Positions 8,984 through 17,954 of a stretch of 64,000 nucleotides of DNA are shown one piece after another (positions within the stretch are counted from its first letter, which is position 1; the number at the start of each line of letters is the position of its first letter). The notes beneath the pieces were generated by a model, which saw nothing but the letters and a program-made list of their open reading frames with translations, ran no database searches and was not told the DNA's origin. The DNA lies in NCBI GenBank assembly GCA_002719955.1, contig PBFW01000073.1, positions 82,429 to 146,428 of the forward strand, in the 5' to 3' direction. This stretch comes from Deltaproteobacteria bacterium. Its GTDB lineage: Bacteria; Myxococcota_A; UBA9160; UBA4427. A program made the translations under genes and the position numbers.

Positions 8984-9997
8984 GTGGCAGCCGAGAGACT
9001 CCGTGTGGGCCTGGTGTTGGGTTGGGATGAACTCCCCGCGGAGACCTTCGTCGGCTTGGCACGCCGCGCAGAGGAACAGGGCTACGAAACCCTCTGGGTC
9101 GGCGAGACCTGGGCGCGCGACGCGTTTTCGGCCCTGACCCAGATTGCTCGGGGGACTTCCCGCATCAAGCTGGGGACGAGCGTCATCAGCATCTTCAGCC
9201 GCACTCCGGGGATGATCGCGCAGAGCGTGGCCACGCTCGACGAGGCCTCCGGAGGCAGAGCGATCCTCGGGCTCGGACCGAGCAGCCGCACCCTGGTCGA
9301 AGGCTGGCACGGTGTTCCCTTCGATCGTCCGATCTCTCGCATGCGCGAACTGGTACCGCTTTTGCGGCGCATCCTTTCCGGGGAACGGGTCGATTTCGAG
9401 GGCGAGTTCTATCACATGCGCGGACTTTCTCTGGGCTTCGAACCGCCCCGGGGTGCGATTCCCATCTATCTCGCGGCGCTCTCGCCGCGCCACCTCGAGC
9501 TCACCGGGGAGATCGCGGATGGTTGGCTTCCCACCTTCTTTGCCCCCGATCGTCTGGACGGATTCCTGACGCGCCTCGAGCGGGGGGCGGCGCGCTCCGG
9601 GCGGGCGCTCGACGCCGTCGACTTGGCCCCCTGGATGCTGACCTGTGCCTCCCGCGATCCAGAGCACGCTCGCTCGCTGGCCCGGGATCATGTCGCGTTC
9701 TTCATCGCGGCGTACGGCGACGCCTATCAGAAACTCGTTCGCCGCTACGGATTCGAAGAAGAGGTCGAGCGTCTCGTGCAGCTCTGGAAGGAGGATTACA
9801 AAAGCGTCGCCTCCGGCGTGAGCGATGCGTTGCTCGACACCCTCGCGATCACGGGAACCCCCGAACAATGTCGAGAGCGATTCGCCGAACTCTACGCGCG
9901 AGGTGTGGACATGCCCGCGGTACAGATGCCAGCACGGGCGCCGCTCGAAGTCGTGAAGGAGACTCTCGACGCCCTCGCGCCCAACCCCAACACGTAA
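8984..9997 (+). CDS. LLM-class oxidoreductase, probably F420-dependent
   Basis: A 337-residue luciferase-like enzyme starting at a GTG. The segment LGLGPSSRTLVEGWHG resembles the F420-dependent subgroup of the LLM family, as does the N-terminal VGLVLGWDELP strand; F420 use is inferred from that wording. Other supports are the GYETLWVGETWARDAF segment and the C-terminal ITGTPEQCRERFAEL, the usual family ending where a helix senses the cofactor side. It is followed 77 bases later by an NTF2-like protein on the same strand. Together with the DDN-like gene at 23096 it suggests that the organism makes F420. Confidence 0.88.
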   Translation: MAAERLRVGLVLGWDELPAETFVGLARRAEEQGYETLWVGETWARDAFSALTQIARGTSRIKLGTSVISIFSRTPGMIAQSVATLDEASGGRAILGLGPSSRTLVEGWHGVPFDRPISRMRELVPLLRRILSGERVDFEGEFYHMRGLSLGFEPPRGAIPIYLAALSPRHLELTGEIADGWLPTFFAPDRLDGFLTRLERGAARSGRALDAVDLAPWMLTCASRDPEHARSLARDHVAFFIAAYGDAYQKLVRRYGFEEEVERLVQLWKEDYKSVASGVSDALLDTLAITGTPEQCRERFAELYARGVDMPAVQMPARAPLEVVKETLDALAPNPNT

Positions 9998-10074
9998 CCG
10001 ACTTCGCCGCGACGTCTGTACCCACCGAAAACGGGCTGGAGATATTCGATTCTGGCGCGGTCCATGGAGGCAAC

Positions 10075-10557
10075 ATGTCCGAACTGGAAGAATTCGAAGC
10101 GATCAAGCGCCTCAAGTACAAATACCTTCGCTGCATCGACTGCAAGGAGTGGAGCGAATTACGAGAGGTGTTCAGCGAAGACGCCGAAGTCACCTACGAC
10201 AAGGGTCGCTACTCGGCGAGCGGAGTGGATGCCATCATCGAGTTCCTGCTCGGTACCCTTGAAAGAACGGATGTCGCGAGCATGCACCAGGTCCATTGCC
10301 CTGAACTTGCGATCACCGGCCCCGACAGGGCGACGGGCGTCTGGTATTTCCATGACTATGTGGTGAATCCCGGTGAGGTGAGCGGGGGAATGCCGGGGCA
10401 CTCGATCTTGCAGGGGGCGGGTTTCTATTCCGATGAATACATAAAACTCGGGGGAGAATGGAAGAAGAAGCATACCGGCTACGAACGCACCTTCGAACTC
10501 ATACGGCCCTTCAAAGAGGGGCCGGGGATCTCGCTGCGCACCCGCTGGAATTCCTGA
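10075..10557 (+). CDS. NTF2-like / SnoaL-type protein
   Basis: A 160-residue protein of the NTF2-like fold, the small cone-shaped alpha+beta barrel used by ketosteroid isomerases, SnoaL cyclases and ring-hydroxylating dioxygenase beta subunits. The helix-rich N-terminus (EAIKRLKYKYLRCIDCKEW), the LREVFSEDAEVTYD strand and the EWKKKHTGYERTFELI ending match SnoaL_4-type proteins. The ATG is four bases after GGAGG at 10066-10070, which decides the start, although the frame is open upstream. Co-orientation with the LLM gene 77 bases before it suggests a shared transcript. It may be an isomerase, a dehydratase or only a binding protein. Confidence 0.85.
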   Translation: MSELEEFEAIKRLKYKYLRCIDCKEWSELREVFSEDAEVTYDKGRYSASGVDAIIEFLLGTLERTDVASMHQVHCPELAITGPDRATGVWYFHDYVVNPGEVSGGMPGHSILQGAGFYSDEYIKLGGEWKKKHTGYERTFELIRPFKEGPGISLRTRWNS

Positions 10558-10606
10558 CTCGGGACGCACGCCGCTCGTCTCAAACAGGAAGCGCGAAGCG
10601 CGCGGA

Positions 10607-11008
10607 TCAGGGGCCGCCCCCCAGCAGCACTTCACGCGCGAGTACGGTGTCGAAATATTCCTTCATGTGCGAGATCTTGCCGTCTCGGATGATGAGAAGG
10701 AAATGGTAGTGCTGGTGGTAGACCTTGCCGCTCGCGTGGGTCCCCAGCCCTTCGGCCTCGATCGCCACCCGTTCCCCCTCGGCGGTCATGGCTTGGATGC
10801 TGAACTGAAGACCCTCTGGAAAGGCCCCGAGCAGGCCATCGGAGAGAGCGATCACCTCCGCCACATCGTGAAGACCCGAGATCGAGAGTGAACCCGCCGT
10901 CCAGACCATGATGTCGTCGGTATACATCGCTAACAGTCGCTCGGTCTCGCCACTCGACATCGCATCCATGAAATCCCGCGCGATCTGCTTGTTGGTTTCG
11001 TTATCCAT
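10607..11008 (-). CDS. NTF2-like / ketosteroid isomerase-related protein
   Basis: A 133-residue NTF2-like fold protein of the SnoaL/ketosteroid isomerase-related group. Supports are the first helix IARDFMDAMSSGETERL, the YTDDIMVWTAG strand that usually supplies an active-site acid, and the late strands YHQHYHFLLIIRDGKISH and MKEYFDTV. It runs opposite to the NTF2-like gene at 10075, and the two differ enough to be separate subfamilies. The LysR gene at 11103-12014 lies 94 bases upstream on the same strand. Isomerase, dehydratase or lactone-forming functions are all seen in the family. Confidence 0.85.
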   Translation of the reverse strand: MDNETNKQIARDFMDAMSSGETERLLAMYTDDIMVWTAGSLSISGLHDVAEVIALSDGLLGAFPEGLQFSIQAMTAEGERVAIEAEGLGTHASGKVYHQHYHFLLIIRDGKISHMKEYFDTVLAREVLLGGGP

Positions 11009-11102
11009 TTCTTCCTCACTTGCCGGTCGCCCGCAATCAGGGGACTCCGCATCTTTGTGTTCTCGAGTCGAAGCCCGAAGCTGCTGGCTCCGCCCCTCGT
11101 TT

Positions 11103-12014
11103 TCAGGAATGCAGACCCGGCGTAAATTCGCCCAGGAGCTTCAGGAAGGCCGACGCCGTCGGGCTCTCGTGGCCGCCCCGTCGCCACACCGCGAAAACCG
11201 GCTGCTCGAGCTGCATGCCCTGGATCTCGATCGCGCGAAGGCTTCCGATCTGCAGCTCCTCCTCGACGCTGCTACGCGGCATGAGGGCCACGCCCAGCCC
11301 CGCCTCCACGAGTCGCTTCTGTGCGGTGAGACTGCCCACCCGGGTAATGCGAGCATCCTCGATGCCAGCGCGCGAGAGCGTCCGCTCGAGCAGCTGCCCC
11401 AGCGAGTCCGGTTGGCCGCGCTCGGGCGGAAATCCGAGCCATCGCTCGCGCGCGAATTTTCGCAACGTCCGCAAACGTCGCTGTCGCACCGGATGACGTG
11501 CCGACACGACGAGATAGAGTCTCTCCGCACCGAGCAGCTTCGACTCGAGCGCCGGGTCGAACTCCTCGAAATAACGTAGGCCCAGATTCGCCTCCCCATT
11601 TCGCACAAACGCACTGACCTCGCGGCTGGTCGCGGTCTGCAACTCGACCGTGGCGTCGACGAATTCCGCTTCGAAGGCCCGCAGGGCGTCGATGAGATGG
11701 GAATCCGCAAGCGTCCCGACAATCGCCAGCCGCAACACGTGCGCCCCCCCGACGTCGACGAGATCACGGATGGCCCGCTCCGCATCGCGCGCGGCGGCAA
11801 GCGCGCTCTCGGCATGGGGCAAAAGAACCTTGCCCGCTTCGGTGAGAGACACGCGACGGCCGAGGCGATCGAAGAGCGCGGCGCCCAGCGTTTCCTCGAG
11901 CTGGTGCACGCGGCGGCTGATGGCGGGCTGCGACCGCCCGAGCTGTCGGGAAGCTTCGGTGAAGCTCCCGAGCTGGGCAATGCACAGAAAAGTCTCGATT
12001 TCGTCGAGGGTCAT
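11103..12014 (-). CDS. LysR-family transcriptional regulator
   Basis: A 303-residue LysR regulator. The N-terminal winged helix-turn-helix (about 1-60) contains IETFLCIAQLGSFTEAS and the recognition helix around LGRSQPAISRRVHQLEE. The effector-binding domain follows from about residue 90. An in-frame start 24 codons further upstream exists, but the ATG at 12014 gives the normal MTLDEIETF opening. LysR proteins usually sit beside and control a divergent gene. Here the divergent neighbour is the broken isocitrate lyase/PEP mutase-type gene from 12126, with a 111-base gap suited to a LysR operator. The regulator may therefore have lost its original target. Confidence 0.93.
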   Translation of the reverse strand: MTLDEIETFLCIAQLGSFTEASRQLGRSQPAISRRVHQLEETLGAALFDRLGRRVSLTEAGKVLLPHAESALAAARDAERAIRDLVDVGGAHVLRLAIVGTLADSHLIDALRAFEAEFVDATVELQTATSREVSAFVRNGEANLGLRYFEEFDPALESKLLGAERLYLVVSARHPVRQRRLRTLRKFARERWLGFPPERGQPDSLGQLLERTLSRAGIEDARITRVGSLTAQKRLVEAGLGVALMPRSSVEEELQIGSLRAIEIQGMQLEQPVFAVWRRGGHESPTASAFLKLLGEFTPGLHS

Positions 12015-12125
12015 ATTCAACCCATGCACTTTGCTGATGGATTCCCGCCCAATTATGCATTGGGCAGATGTGTTGTCCAGCTCCATTTATCCCTTATATC
12101 CCGCGAGGGCCACACGACGGATATT

Positions 12126-12932
12126 GAGCGATGCGCAGCCCTTTTCGAGCAGATGCACCAGCGCACTGAACCTTTCCCGCTTTCGAACCCCTGGGGTACC
12201 GGAACGGCGCGCCTCCTGACCCATCTCGGCTTCGAGGCGCTCAGGACGACTCGCCTCGGGCTCTCCAATTCTCTCGCTCCAGACGGACCAGCCGGCGAGA
12301 GATCCTGGAAAATTGCCGTGCCATCGTCGAAGCTAGCCACCTGCCGGTCAGCGCTGATCTCGAGAATGGCTATTCCGTGGCGCCCGAAGAGGCGGCCAAA
12401 TGATCGGCGAGGCCTGGCCCTGCAGCGCCGTTGGTGCCTCGATCGAAGACGCTTCCGGAGAATTGCATGCGCCGATCTACGATTTCGAGATCGAACGCGT
12501 TCGAGCCACTGTCAAGGCGGTTCGGCCTTCCTCGCCCCCTCCTCCTGACGGCGAGAACCGAGAATTTTCTGTACGGAATCCAGGACCTGGACGAGACGAT
12601 TCGTAGACTCCAGGCTTTCGAATCCGCGGGGCGGACGTCCTCTATGCCCCCGGGCTACGAAACCTCGATGAAATGCGAGCCGATGTCTCCTCTGTTGGGC
12701 GACCCGTCAACGTCGTCATGGGATTTGCCGATCCCTCGATCCGGCCCGCGGATCTCGCCGCGATCGGCGTTTGGCGCGAGAGTATCGGGGGCGTCGTGTG
12801 CGGCTCGCTCTGCGCTGCTTCCTGGACGGCGCGGCATCCATGCGGAACGGATCTTTCGAATTCCTACGCCAACTCGCTCCGATCGCGACTCTGCAGGAAG
12901 CCCTCCCCACAGCCGAAGGCCCCACCCCTTGA
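12126..12932 (+). pseudogene. Isocitrate lyase/PEP mutase-family pseudogene, multiple frameshifts
   Basis: Reading the plus strand while changing frame recovers a nearly complete protein of the isocitrate lyase/PEP phosphonomutase family. Segments in order are: LSNPWGTGTARLLTHLGFEA (frame of base 12126); EILENCRAIVEASHLPVSAD then LENGYS (frame of 12299, ending at TGA 12401); VGASIEDASGE and IYDFEIERVRATVKAV (frame of 12400). These are followed by LTARTENFLYG and LDETIRRLQAFESAG (frame of 12431), VLYAPGLRNLDEMRADVSSV and ADLAAIGV (frame of 12673), and NGSFEFLRQLAPIATLQEAL, ending at TGA 12930. At least four indels are needed. Conservation between breaks is good, so decay looks recent, unless the indels are assembly errors. 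It faces the LysR gene. Its start is not clear. Confidence 0.82.
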
Positions 12933-13051
12933 GTTCCATCGACAACGGCCTCGGTGAATTCGAAGTCTGCCCGAGACGACCCGGCGAAGAGGTCGAGGAA
13001 AGTGATGGCGGCCTTCGCCTCGCTGGGCGCAGCGAGCACCTACGCGCCAGC

Positions 13052-13061
13052 GTGATACGTT
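13052..13061 (+). promoter_or_regulatory. Candidate extended -10 promoter element of aldo/keto reductase gene
   Basis: GTGATACGTT lies 31 bases before the ATG at 13092. The same shape (GTGATA-N3-T) occurs ahead of the genes starting at 17955 and 39126. It reads as an extended -10 (TGA followed by TA-N3-T); no clear -35 is seen. Confidence 0.3.
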
Positions 13062-13091
13062 GGTGCCAGCCCCTTCGTGGAGGATCGAGCG

Positions 13092-14186
13092 ATGCGATAC
13101 CAGGTCTTCGGCAATACGGGCCTCAAGGTCTCTGAATTCTGTCTCGGGGCCATGACTTTTGGCGAGGAATGGGGTTGGGGAAGCTCCGCCGAACAGAGCC
13201 GTGCGGTCTTCAACGCGTTCGCCGAGGCCGGCGGAAACTTCATCGATACCGCGGACGTCTACACGGGCGGAAGCAGCGAACGTCTGCTTGGAGAGTTCAT
13301 CGCCTCGGAGCGCGATCGCTATGTCGTCGCGACCAAATTCACCGCAGGGCCTCAGGCACGTGATCCAAACGCGGCGGGCAACTCGCGCAAGCATATGCGG
13401 CGTTCACTCGAGGCGAGCCTGAAGCGCCTCGGAACCGACTATGTAGATATCTACTGGGTTCACGTCTGGGATTTCCTGACGCCGATCGAGGAGGTGATGC
13501 AATCCTTCGACGATCTGGTGCGCGAGGGGAAAGTCCTCTACATCGGTTTTTCGGATGCACCCGCCTGGGTGATGTCGCGCGCTTCGACGCTCGCCGAGTT
13601 GCGAGGCTCGACGCGCCCGGCGGCCATGCAGGTTCAATACAGCCTCAGCGAGCGCGGCATCGAGGGGGAATTTCTGCCCATGGCCGAAGCCCTCGATCTC
13701 GCTCTGTGTTGCTGGTCTCCGCTCGACCAGGGAATCTTGACGGGAAAATTTTCGTTGGGCAGTCGCGGGGGCGACGAATCGCAGCGCAACCAGCTACACG
13801 GGGGACACATCCCCGACCACAAACGGGCCCTCGTCATCGAGCTCGAAAAGGTGGCCGAGGAACTCGCCTGCAGCCCCGCCCAGCTCGCCCTGCGCTGGTT
13901 GCGACAACGCTCACCTCGTGCGATCCCGATCGTCGGGGCCCGCACCGTCGAACAATTGCGCGACAATCTCGGCGCCGTCGATGTCCAGATTCCCGAGGCC
14001 CAATTCGATCGATTGGAGAGCCTGAGCCGCAGACCCCTCGCCTGGCCGCATGAGATGTTCTCGAGCCCCGCCCAGACGGGTTTCACCTATGGCGGGTTCC
14101 TCGATCGCATCGACTGTGAACGCGCGTTTCCGGTTCGCACCGACTCCAGCGATGGCATCGAGAGCTACACCGCGGAGAAGAAATGA
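13092..14186 (+). CDS. Aldo/keto reductase
   Basis: A 364-residue NADPH-dependent aldo/keto reductase of the Tas/YajO-like group. The catalytic tetrad is visible: Asp and Tyr in FIDTADVYTGG, Lys in VVATKFT and His in VDIYWVHVWD. The C-terminal cofactor loop IPIVGARTVEQLRDNL is typical of the superfamily. GGAGG ends eight bases before the ATG at 13092, which is preferred over an in-frame GTG five codons upstream. It would reduce an aldehyde or ketone in the cytosol. It follows the frameshifted lyase pseudogene, and a plausible promoter at 13052 suggests that it is transcribed independently of it. Confidence 0.93.
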   Translation: MRYQVFGNTGLKVSEFCLGAMTFGEEWGWGSSAEQSRAVFNAFAEAGGNFIDTADVYTGGSSERLLGEFIASERDRYVVATKFTAGPQARDPNAAGNSRKHMRRSLEASLKRLGTDYVDIYWVHVWDFLTPIEEVMQSFDDLVREGKVLYIGFSDAPAWVMSRASTLAELRGSTRPAAMQVQYSLSERGIEGEFLPMAEALDLALCCWSPLDQGILTGKFSLGSRGGDESQRNQLHGGHIPDHKRALVIELEKVAEELACSPAQLALRWLRQRSPRAIPIVGARTVEQLRDNLGAVDVQIPEAQFDRLESLSRRPLAWPHEMFSSPAQTGFTYGGFLDRIDCERAFPVRTDSSDGIESYTAEKK

Positions 14187-14214
14187 GGTCCATGCGATCC
14201 GCCGCTTCCCCTGG

Positions 14215-16107
14215 CTAGGGCCGATACCAGATCGGTGAGGTCACGGCGCGCTCCTGGAGCCAGGCGGACGCGCCGGGCGGAGGCGGCACGCCGAGCCGAA
14301 GCCCGTCGAATGTGCTCCATCGGCAAGTCGGAATCTGGATCACGCGCGCGTAATAGAAAGCACGCTGATCGGCATCGAAATCGGGGTCGGACCACGCAGT
14401 CGAAAGCTCTGAGCGCCCCTTCGAGGCGTCGTAGCTACAATCGCTCAGATCTGGTGCCTCGACCCCGAGTGCACAGCGATGACTCGCCACTTCCGGTGCC
14501 TCTCCATCCGCACACGCGACATCGTAGACACGCTCACGGGCTTCGCCCCCCTCCACCCAGGCCTTCACGATCTGCATCCTCTCGAGGGGAGCCTCGAGCG
14601 GATCGCGCAGCGCTTGCATCAGGAAGGTGGGACTTCTCGAGCCGGGATCGGCACGTCCAAGTTCTCCACCCATCGGAACGCCGCGCGCATCACCCGCCTC
14701 CGCCATGCCCGTTTCGAGATCGGCCGGCTCGAGTTCCCAGCCAGCGAAGAACCGTACGCGGATGCGCGGCCCCGAGGTCGCGAAGACTTCGCGTGCCCGC
14801 AACGCGGCAAATAGGTGTGCGCGGGTATTCGCTTCGGCCCAGACCCCCGCCAATCCCGCAGCACCGAATGGCGAGCCACTGCTCAGGTCGCCAATATCGA
14901 GATCCGAAGAGCTAGCCGGCGGGATGATGCGCACCTCCGGCGTCCCATCGACCACCCCGATCTTGCCCGTGTAATTATTCTCCTCGACGGGACTCGAAGC
15001 GTTATGCCCATCGGAGGCGCCGATCATGCCGAAGAGATAGGGATTGAATCCACCCTGCTCCTCCATCTCGAGCCCATCCATGAGTGCGCGGCGGGCATAG
15101 CTCCCCTGCAGTCGGCTCTTGTCCGTGGGCCGCCCGAGAATCGTGTCCAGCACCGAAAAGCCTGCCCATTCGTCGTTTGGCGAGAGCCCCGGATGGGTCT
15201 CCGACTGCCCCTTGATCTGCATCACCTCACCGACCGGCTCGTTGCGTACCCGAAGCTCCGCGTATTCCGCGTCCATCGGACGACCGGACTGATCGACCTG
15301 CTGATACATCAAGCCGTTGCTGCCGTTCGCGTTGTGGGGGATCGCGATCACGTCCGAACCCGTTGCGCGGATCCCCTCCATCCAGGCCCACAGATCTTCA
15401 GGATTCCGACTATCGAAGGTGGAGAAGGGCCGCGTCGGGACATTCGAGTCCTGAAAGATCACGTTTCGATGGAGATTCTGTCCCTCGGGCATCGATGTGT
15501 ACTCGTAGGCGATGAAGGCCGTGAATTCTCCTGGGGTGTCATGACGATCGGCCAGATCGATGATCTCTCGCCAGGCCGACTCGACCACCGCCTCATTCGA
15601 GAGCTCCGGAATGAAGGTATCGCTCGAGATGTTCTCGAAGAGGGCCGTCAGCGCTTCGCCCCTGATCACGGGGTCCAATGTCAGCAACCCCTGGATCAGC
15701 GGAAGATCGTGGATCGGGCTCTCCGGGTCCTGCGCGGCGCTCGGGATCCCCAGATAATTCGCATGCTCGGTCAAGGCGATGAAGTCGAGCGGCGGACCCT
15801 TCATCTGGATCTTTGCGCCCGACACGTGATCGATCGCTCCACCCCGCGCATAGCGATAGGCCTCTTCGGGACCGACCCGCACCCCGAAAGCGAAGGCATC
15901 CAGGGACCAGCTCGAGTGAATATGAAGATCCCCGAAATACGCGTCCTTGAGCGGTTGGGCGAATGCCTCCACGTGCTCTTCAACAGCCGGAAGAGCGGCA
16001 CTCGATGTCGCCTCCTCCCCGCGATTTCCGGATTTTTCACAGCCGCTCGAGAGGCTGAACAGGCCCAGAGAGAGGAGGAAGGACACGACGAAGAAATGGC
16101 ATCTCAT
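14215..16107 (-). CDS. DUF3604 lipoprotein
   Basis: A 630-residue protein with a lipoprotein signal peptide: a hydrophobic stretch at about 5-18 followed by the lipobox LSSGC with Cys23. It should therefore be exported and lipid-anchored. The body is the DUF3604 domain, which resembles PHP-type phosphoesterases. It opens with YFGDLHIHSSWSLDAF and contains FIALTEHANYLG, VIAIPHNANGSNG and GMIGASDGHNAS, all supplying potential metal-binding histidines and aspartates. Family members are widespread in marine and soil proteobacteria but, to my knowledge, have no settled function. The gene is divergent from the KstD-like flavoprotein gene across 224 bases and convergent with the aldo/keto reductase. 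Confidence 0.92.
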   Translation of the reverse strand: MRCHFFVVSFLLSLGLFSLSSGCEKSGNRGEEATSSAALPAVEEHVEAFAQPLKDAYFGDLHIHSSWSLDAFAFGVRVGPEEAYRYARGGAIDHVSGAKIQMKGPPLDFIALTEHANYLGIPSAAQDPESPIHDLPLIQGLLTLDPVIRGEALTALFENISSDTFIPELSNEAVVESAWREIIDLADRHDTPGEFTAFIAYEYTSMPEGQNLHRNVIFQDSNVPTRPFSTFDSRNPEDLWAWMEGIRATGSDVIAIPHNANGSNGLMYQQVDQSGRPMDAEYAELRVRNEPVGEVMQIKGQSETHPGLSPNDEWAGFSVLDTILGRPTDKSRLQGSYARRALMDGLEMEEQGGFNPYLFGMIGASDGHNASSPVEENNYTGKIGVVDGTPEVRIIPPASSSDLDIGDLSSGSPFGAAGLAGVWAEANTRAHLFAALRAREVFATSGPRIRVRFFAGWELEPADLETGMAEAGDARGVPMGGELGRADPGSRSPTFLMQALRDPLEAPLERMQIVKAWVEGGEARERVYDVACADGEAPEVASHRCALGVEAPDLSDCSYDASKGRSELSTAWSDPDFDADQRAFYYARVIQIPTCRWSTFDGLRLGVPPPPGASAWLQERAVTSPIWYRP

Positions 16108-16331
16108 CTTGAACCCTCTAACCGACCCCCGCGGTCGTCTTCGAATGAGGAGGCCTCCAAGCCTAGTCGGTTTCCGAAGGGATCACGAACCCGGTCGAAG
16201 TGACCCTTGGCCTTAGGCTTTCGATCACCGCCCTCTCCCGCCCATCCCAGGTGCGGTGCGGTGCGGTCGATGACCTGCGGCATCCGGGGTCTACGATGTA
16301 ATATGAAGCGAACTCTCGAGCGGGAACCCAT

Positions 16332-17813
16332 ATGACCCAAGCGAAAAATCTGGCCACCGAACCACGTGAAGCCGCGGGAATCAAGAGATATGACCTCGAG
16401 GCGGATGTGGTCGTCGTCGGCTTCGGCCTCGCCGGCGCATGCGCCAGCCTCGAAGCGGTGGCGGCCGGCGCCGACACCCTCGTGCTCGAAAGGGCAAGCG
16501 CGGGCGGTGGCACCTCGGCCATGTCCGGTGGCGTGATCTATATGGGTGGCGGCACCCCGGTCCAGAAGGCCTGCGGCTTCGACGACGACCCGGAACAGAT
16601 GTTCAAGTTCCTGATGGCCGCAACCGGAGCCGAGCCCGATGAGGCCAAGACCCGTCTCTTCTGTGACGAGTCTGTGGCCCACTACCACTGGTTCCTGGAA
16701 CAGGGCATTCCTTTCAAGCATAGTTTCTATCCCGAGCCCTCCCGCGAATCGGACACGGACGACTGCCTGGTCTTCACTGGGGGCGAGGACGCCTGGCCCT
16801 TCAACGAGATCGCGCGACCCGCTCCCCGGGGCCACAAGCCAATGGTCGAAGCCGCCGCAGGTGGATTTCTCATGGCGCATATGTGCAAAGCGGCTGAGGA
16901 AGCGGGCACCAGGACCGAATACGATGTCCTGGCCGAGACATTGGTGTTGGATCACGAGGGTCGGGTCACGGGACTGGTGGCGCGGCGTGACGGTCAGGAG
17001 ATCACGATTCGCGCGCGTCGCGGAGTGGTGCTCACCTCGGGCGGCTTCGTACTCAATGAGGAAATGGTGGCGAGACATTGTCCGGAAGTGGCTAAATGCT
17101 CGTTGCATCTCAGTTCCGGGGGCGACGATGGTCGGGGCATCCGGATGGGGATGGGTGCGGGGGGGGAAGTCATGCGCATGGGCGCCGCCGAGTGCGCGAT
17201 TCCGCTGACACCTCCGCGGCGAATGGTGCGCGGCGTCCTCGTCAATCGCTTCGGTCAGCGCTTCATCAACGAAGACGCCTACTATGGGCGCATCGGCCAG
17301 ACCAGTCTCTTCAGCCAGAACGGAGAGATCTATTTCATCCACGACAACGACACCTATGAATTGAATAGCTACGAATTCAAAGTGGATTTCGTTGGCGAGA
17401 CCCTGGAGGAGCTCGAGCGCCAGATGAGCCTCCCCGACGGTGCCTTGCAGACGACGATCGAACTCTACAACCGACACGCCGAAGCGGGTACGGACCCGGT
17501 CTTCCACAAGGGCGCCGAGTTCTTGAAACCCCTTACCAGCCCACCCTTCGGTGCCATCGACTGCAGCACCGACAAGGTCATGTACGCCACATTTACCCTG
17601 GGCGGCCTCCACACCCTCCCGGGCGGAGATGTCTTGACCCCCGATGGCGTACCCATCTCCGGCCTCTACGCCGCCGGCCGTACCACCTCGGGCATCGCTG
17701 GCATCAACTATGTCAGTGGGGTCTCTCTGGGCGACGCCAGCTTCTTCGGCAGGATGGCCGGGCGGAGTGCGGCCGCGAATTCCGCTCGGGGAACCACCGC
17801 CCAGACACGCTGA
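16332..17813 (+). CDS. KstD/fumarate reductase-like FAD-binding dehydrogenase
   Basis: A 493-residue flavoprotein of the FAD_binding_2 family, which includes 3-ketosteroid Delta1-dehydrogenases and flavocytochrome fumarate reductases. The dinucleotide-binding fold is at about 22-52: VVVGFGLAGACASLEA, then the acid-ended strand TLVLERA. The characteristic AMSGGVIYMGGGTPVQKA follows. A second FAD contact region is seen near the end, with ISGLYAAGRTTSG and GVSLGDASFFGRMAGR. It closely parallels the protein at 46900-48438. The CoA-transferase gene starts 141 bases later on the same strand. A ring-desaturating or reducing role on a ketosteroid-like compound is plausible but unproven. Confidence 0.9.
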   Translation: MTQAKNLATEPREAAGIKRYDLEADVVVVGFGLAGACASLEAVAAGADTLVLERASAGGGTSAMSGGVIYMGGGTPVQKACGFDDDPEQMFKFLMAATGAEPDEAKTRLFCDESVAHYHWFLEQGIPFKHSFYPEPSRESDTDDCLVFTGGEDAWPFNEIARPAPRGHKPMVEAAAGGFLMAHMCKAAEEAGTRTEYDVLAETLVLDHEGRVTGLVARRDGQEITIRARRGVVLTSGGFVLNEEMVARHCPEVAKCSLHLSSGGDDGRGIRMGMGAGGEVMRMGAAECAIPLTPPRRMVRGVLVNRFGQRFINEDAYYGRIGQTSLFSQNGEIYFIHDNDTYELNSYEFKVDFVGETLEELERQMSLPDGALQTTIELYNRHAEAGTDPVFHKGAEFLKPLTSPPFGAIDCSTDKVMYATFTLGGLHTLPGGDVLTPDGVPISGLYAAGRTTSGIAGINYVSGVSLGDASFFGRMAGRSAAANSARGTTAQTR

Positions 17814-17919
17814 GATCATCCCGCTTCCGGCTGGCCCGTTTCGGCGATTTCGCGCCTCGGAGGGATCCAACGCGAACCCACCGACTGGTCAACGGTGGAT
17901 CTGGCTGAGCCTCGCGCCG

Positions 17920-17929
17920 GTGATACCTT
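17920..17929 (+). promoter_or_regulatory. Candidate extended -10 promoter element of CoA-transferase gene
   Basis: GTGATACCTT lies 26 bases before the ATG at 17955. The following bases, TACCTTGCGG then ACCCG, recur at 25194-25210 ahead of the P450 gene at 25265. No clear -35 is visible. Confidence 0.3.
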
Positions 17930-17954
17930 GCGGACCCGCCAGGAGGAAAAGGGC

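Noticed and set aside
11697..12125. Upstream part of the open frame leading into the lyase pseudogene
   Set aside because: It lies antisense to the LysR gene and the LysR promoter, and only the part from about 12126 shows family likeness.
14815..16203. 462-codon open frame antisense to the DUF3604 gene
   Set aside because: The DUF3604 lipoprotein on the other strand has a signal peptide and clear motifs; the antisense frame has none.
16251..16265. Triple GTGCG direct repeat in the 224-base divergent gap
   Set aside because: Too short and simple to call a regulatory or mobile repeat; probably chance in GC-rich sequence.
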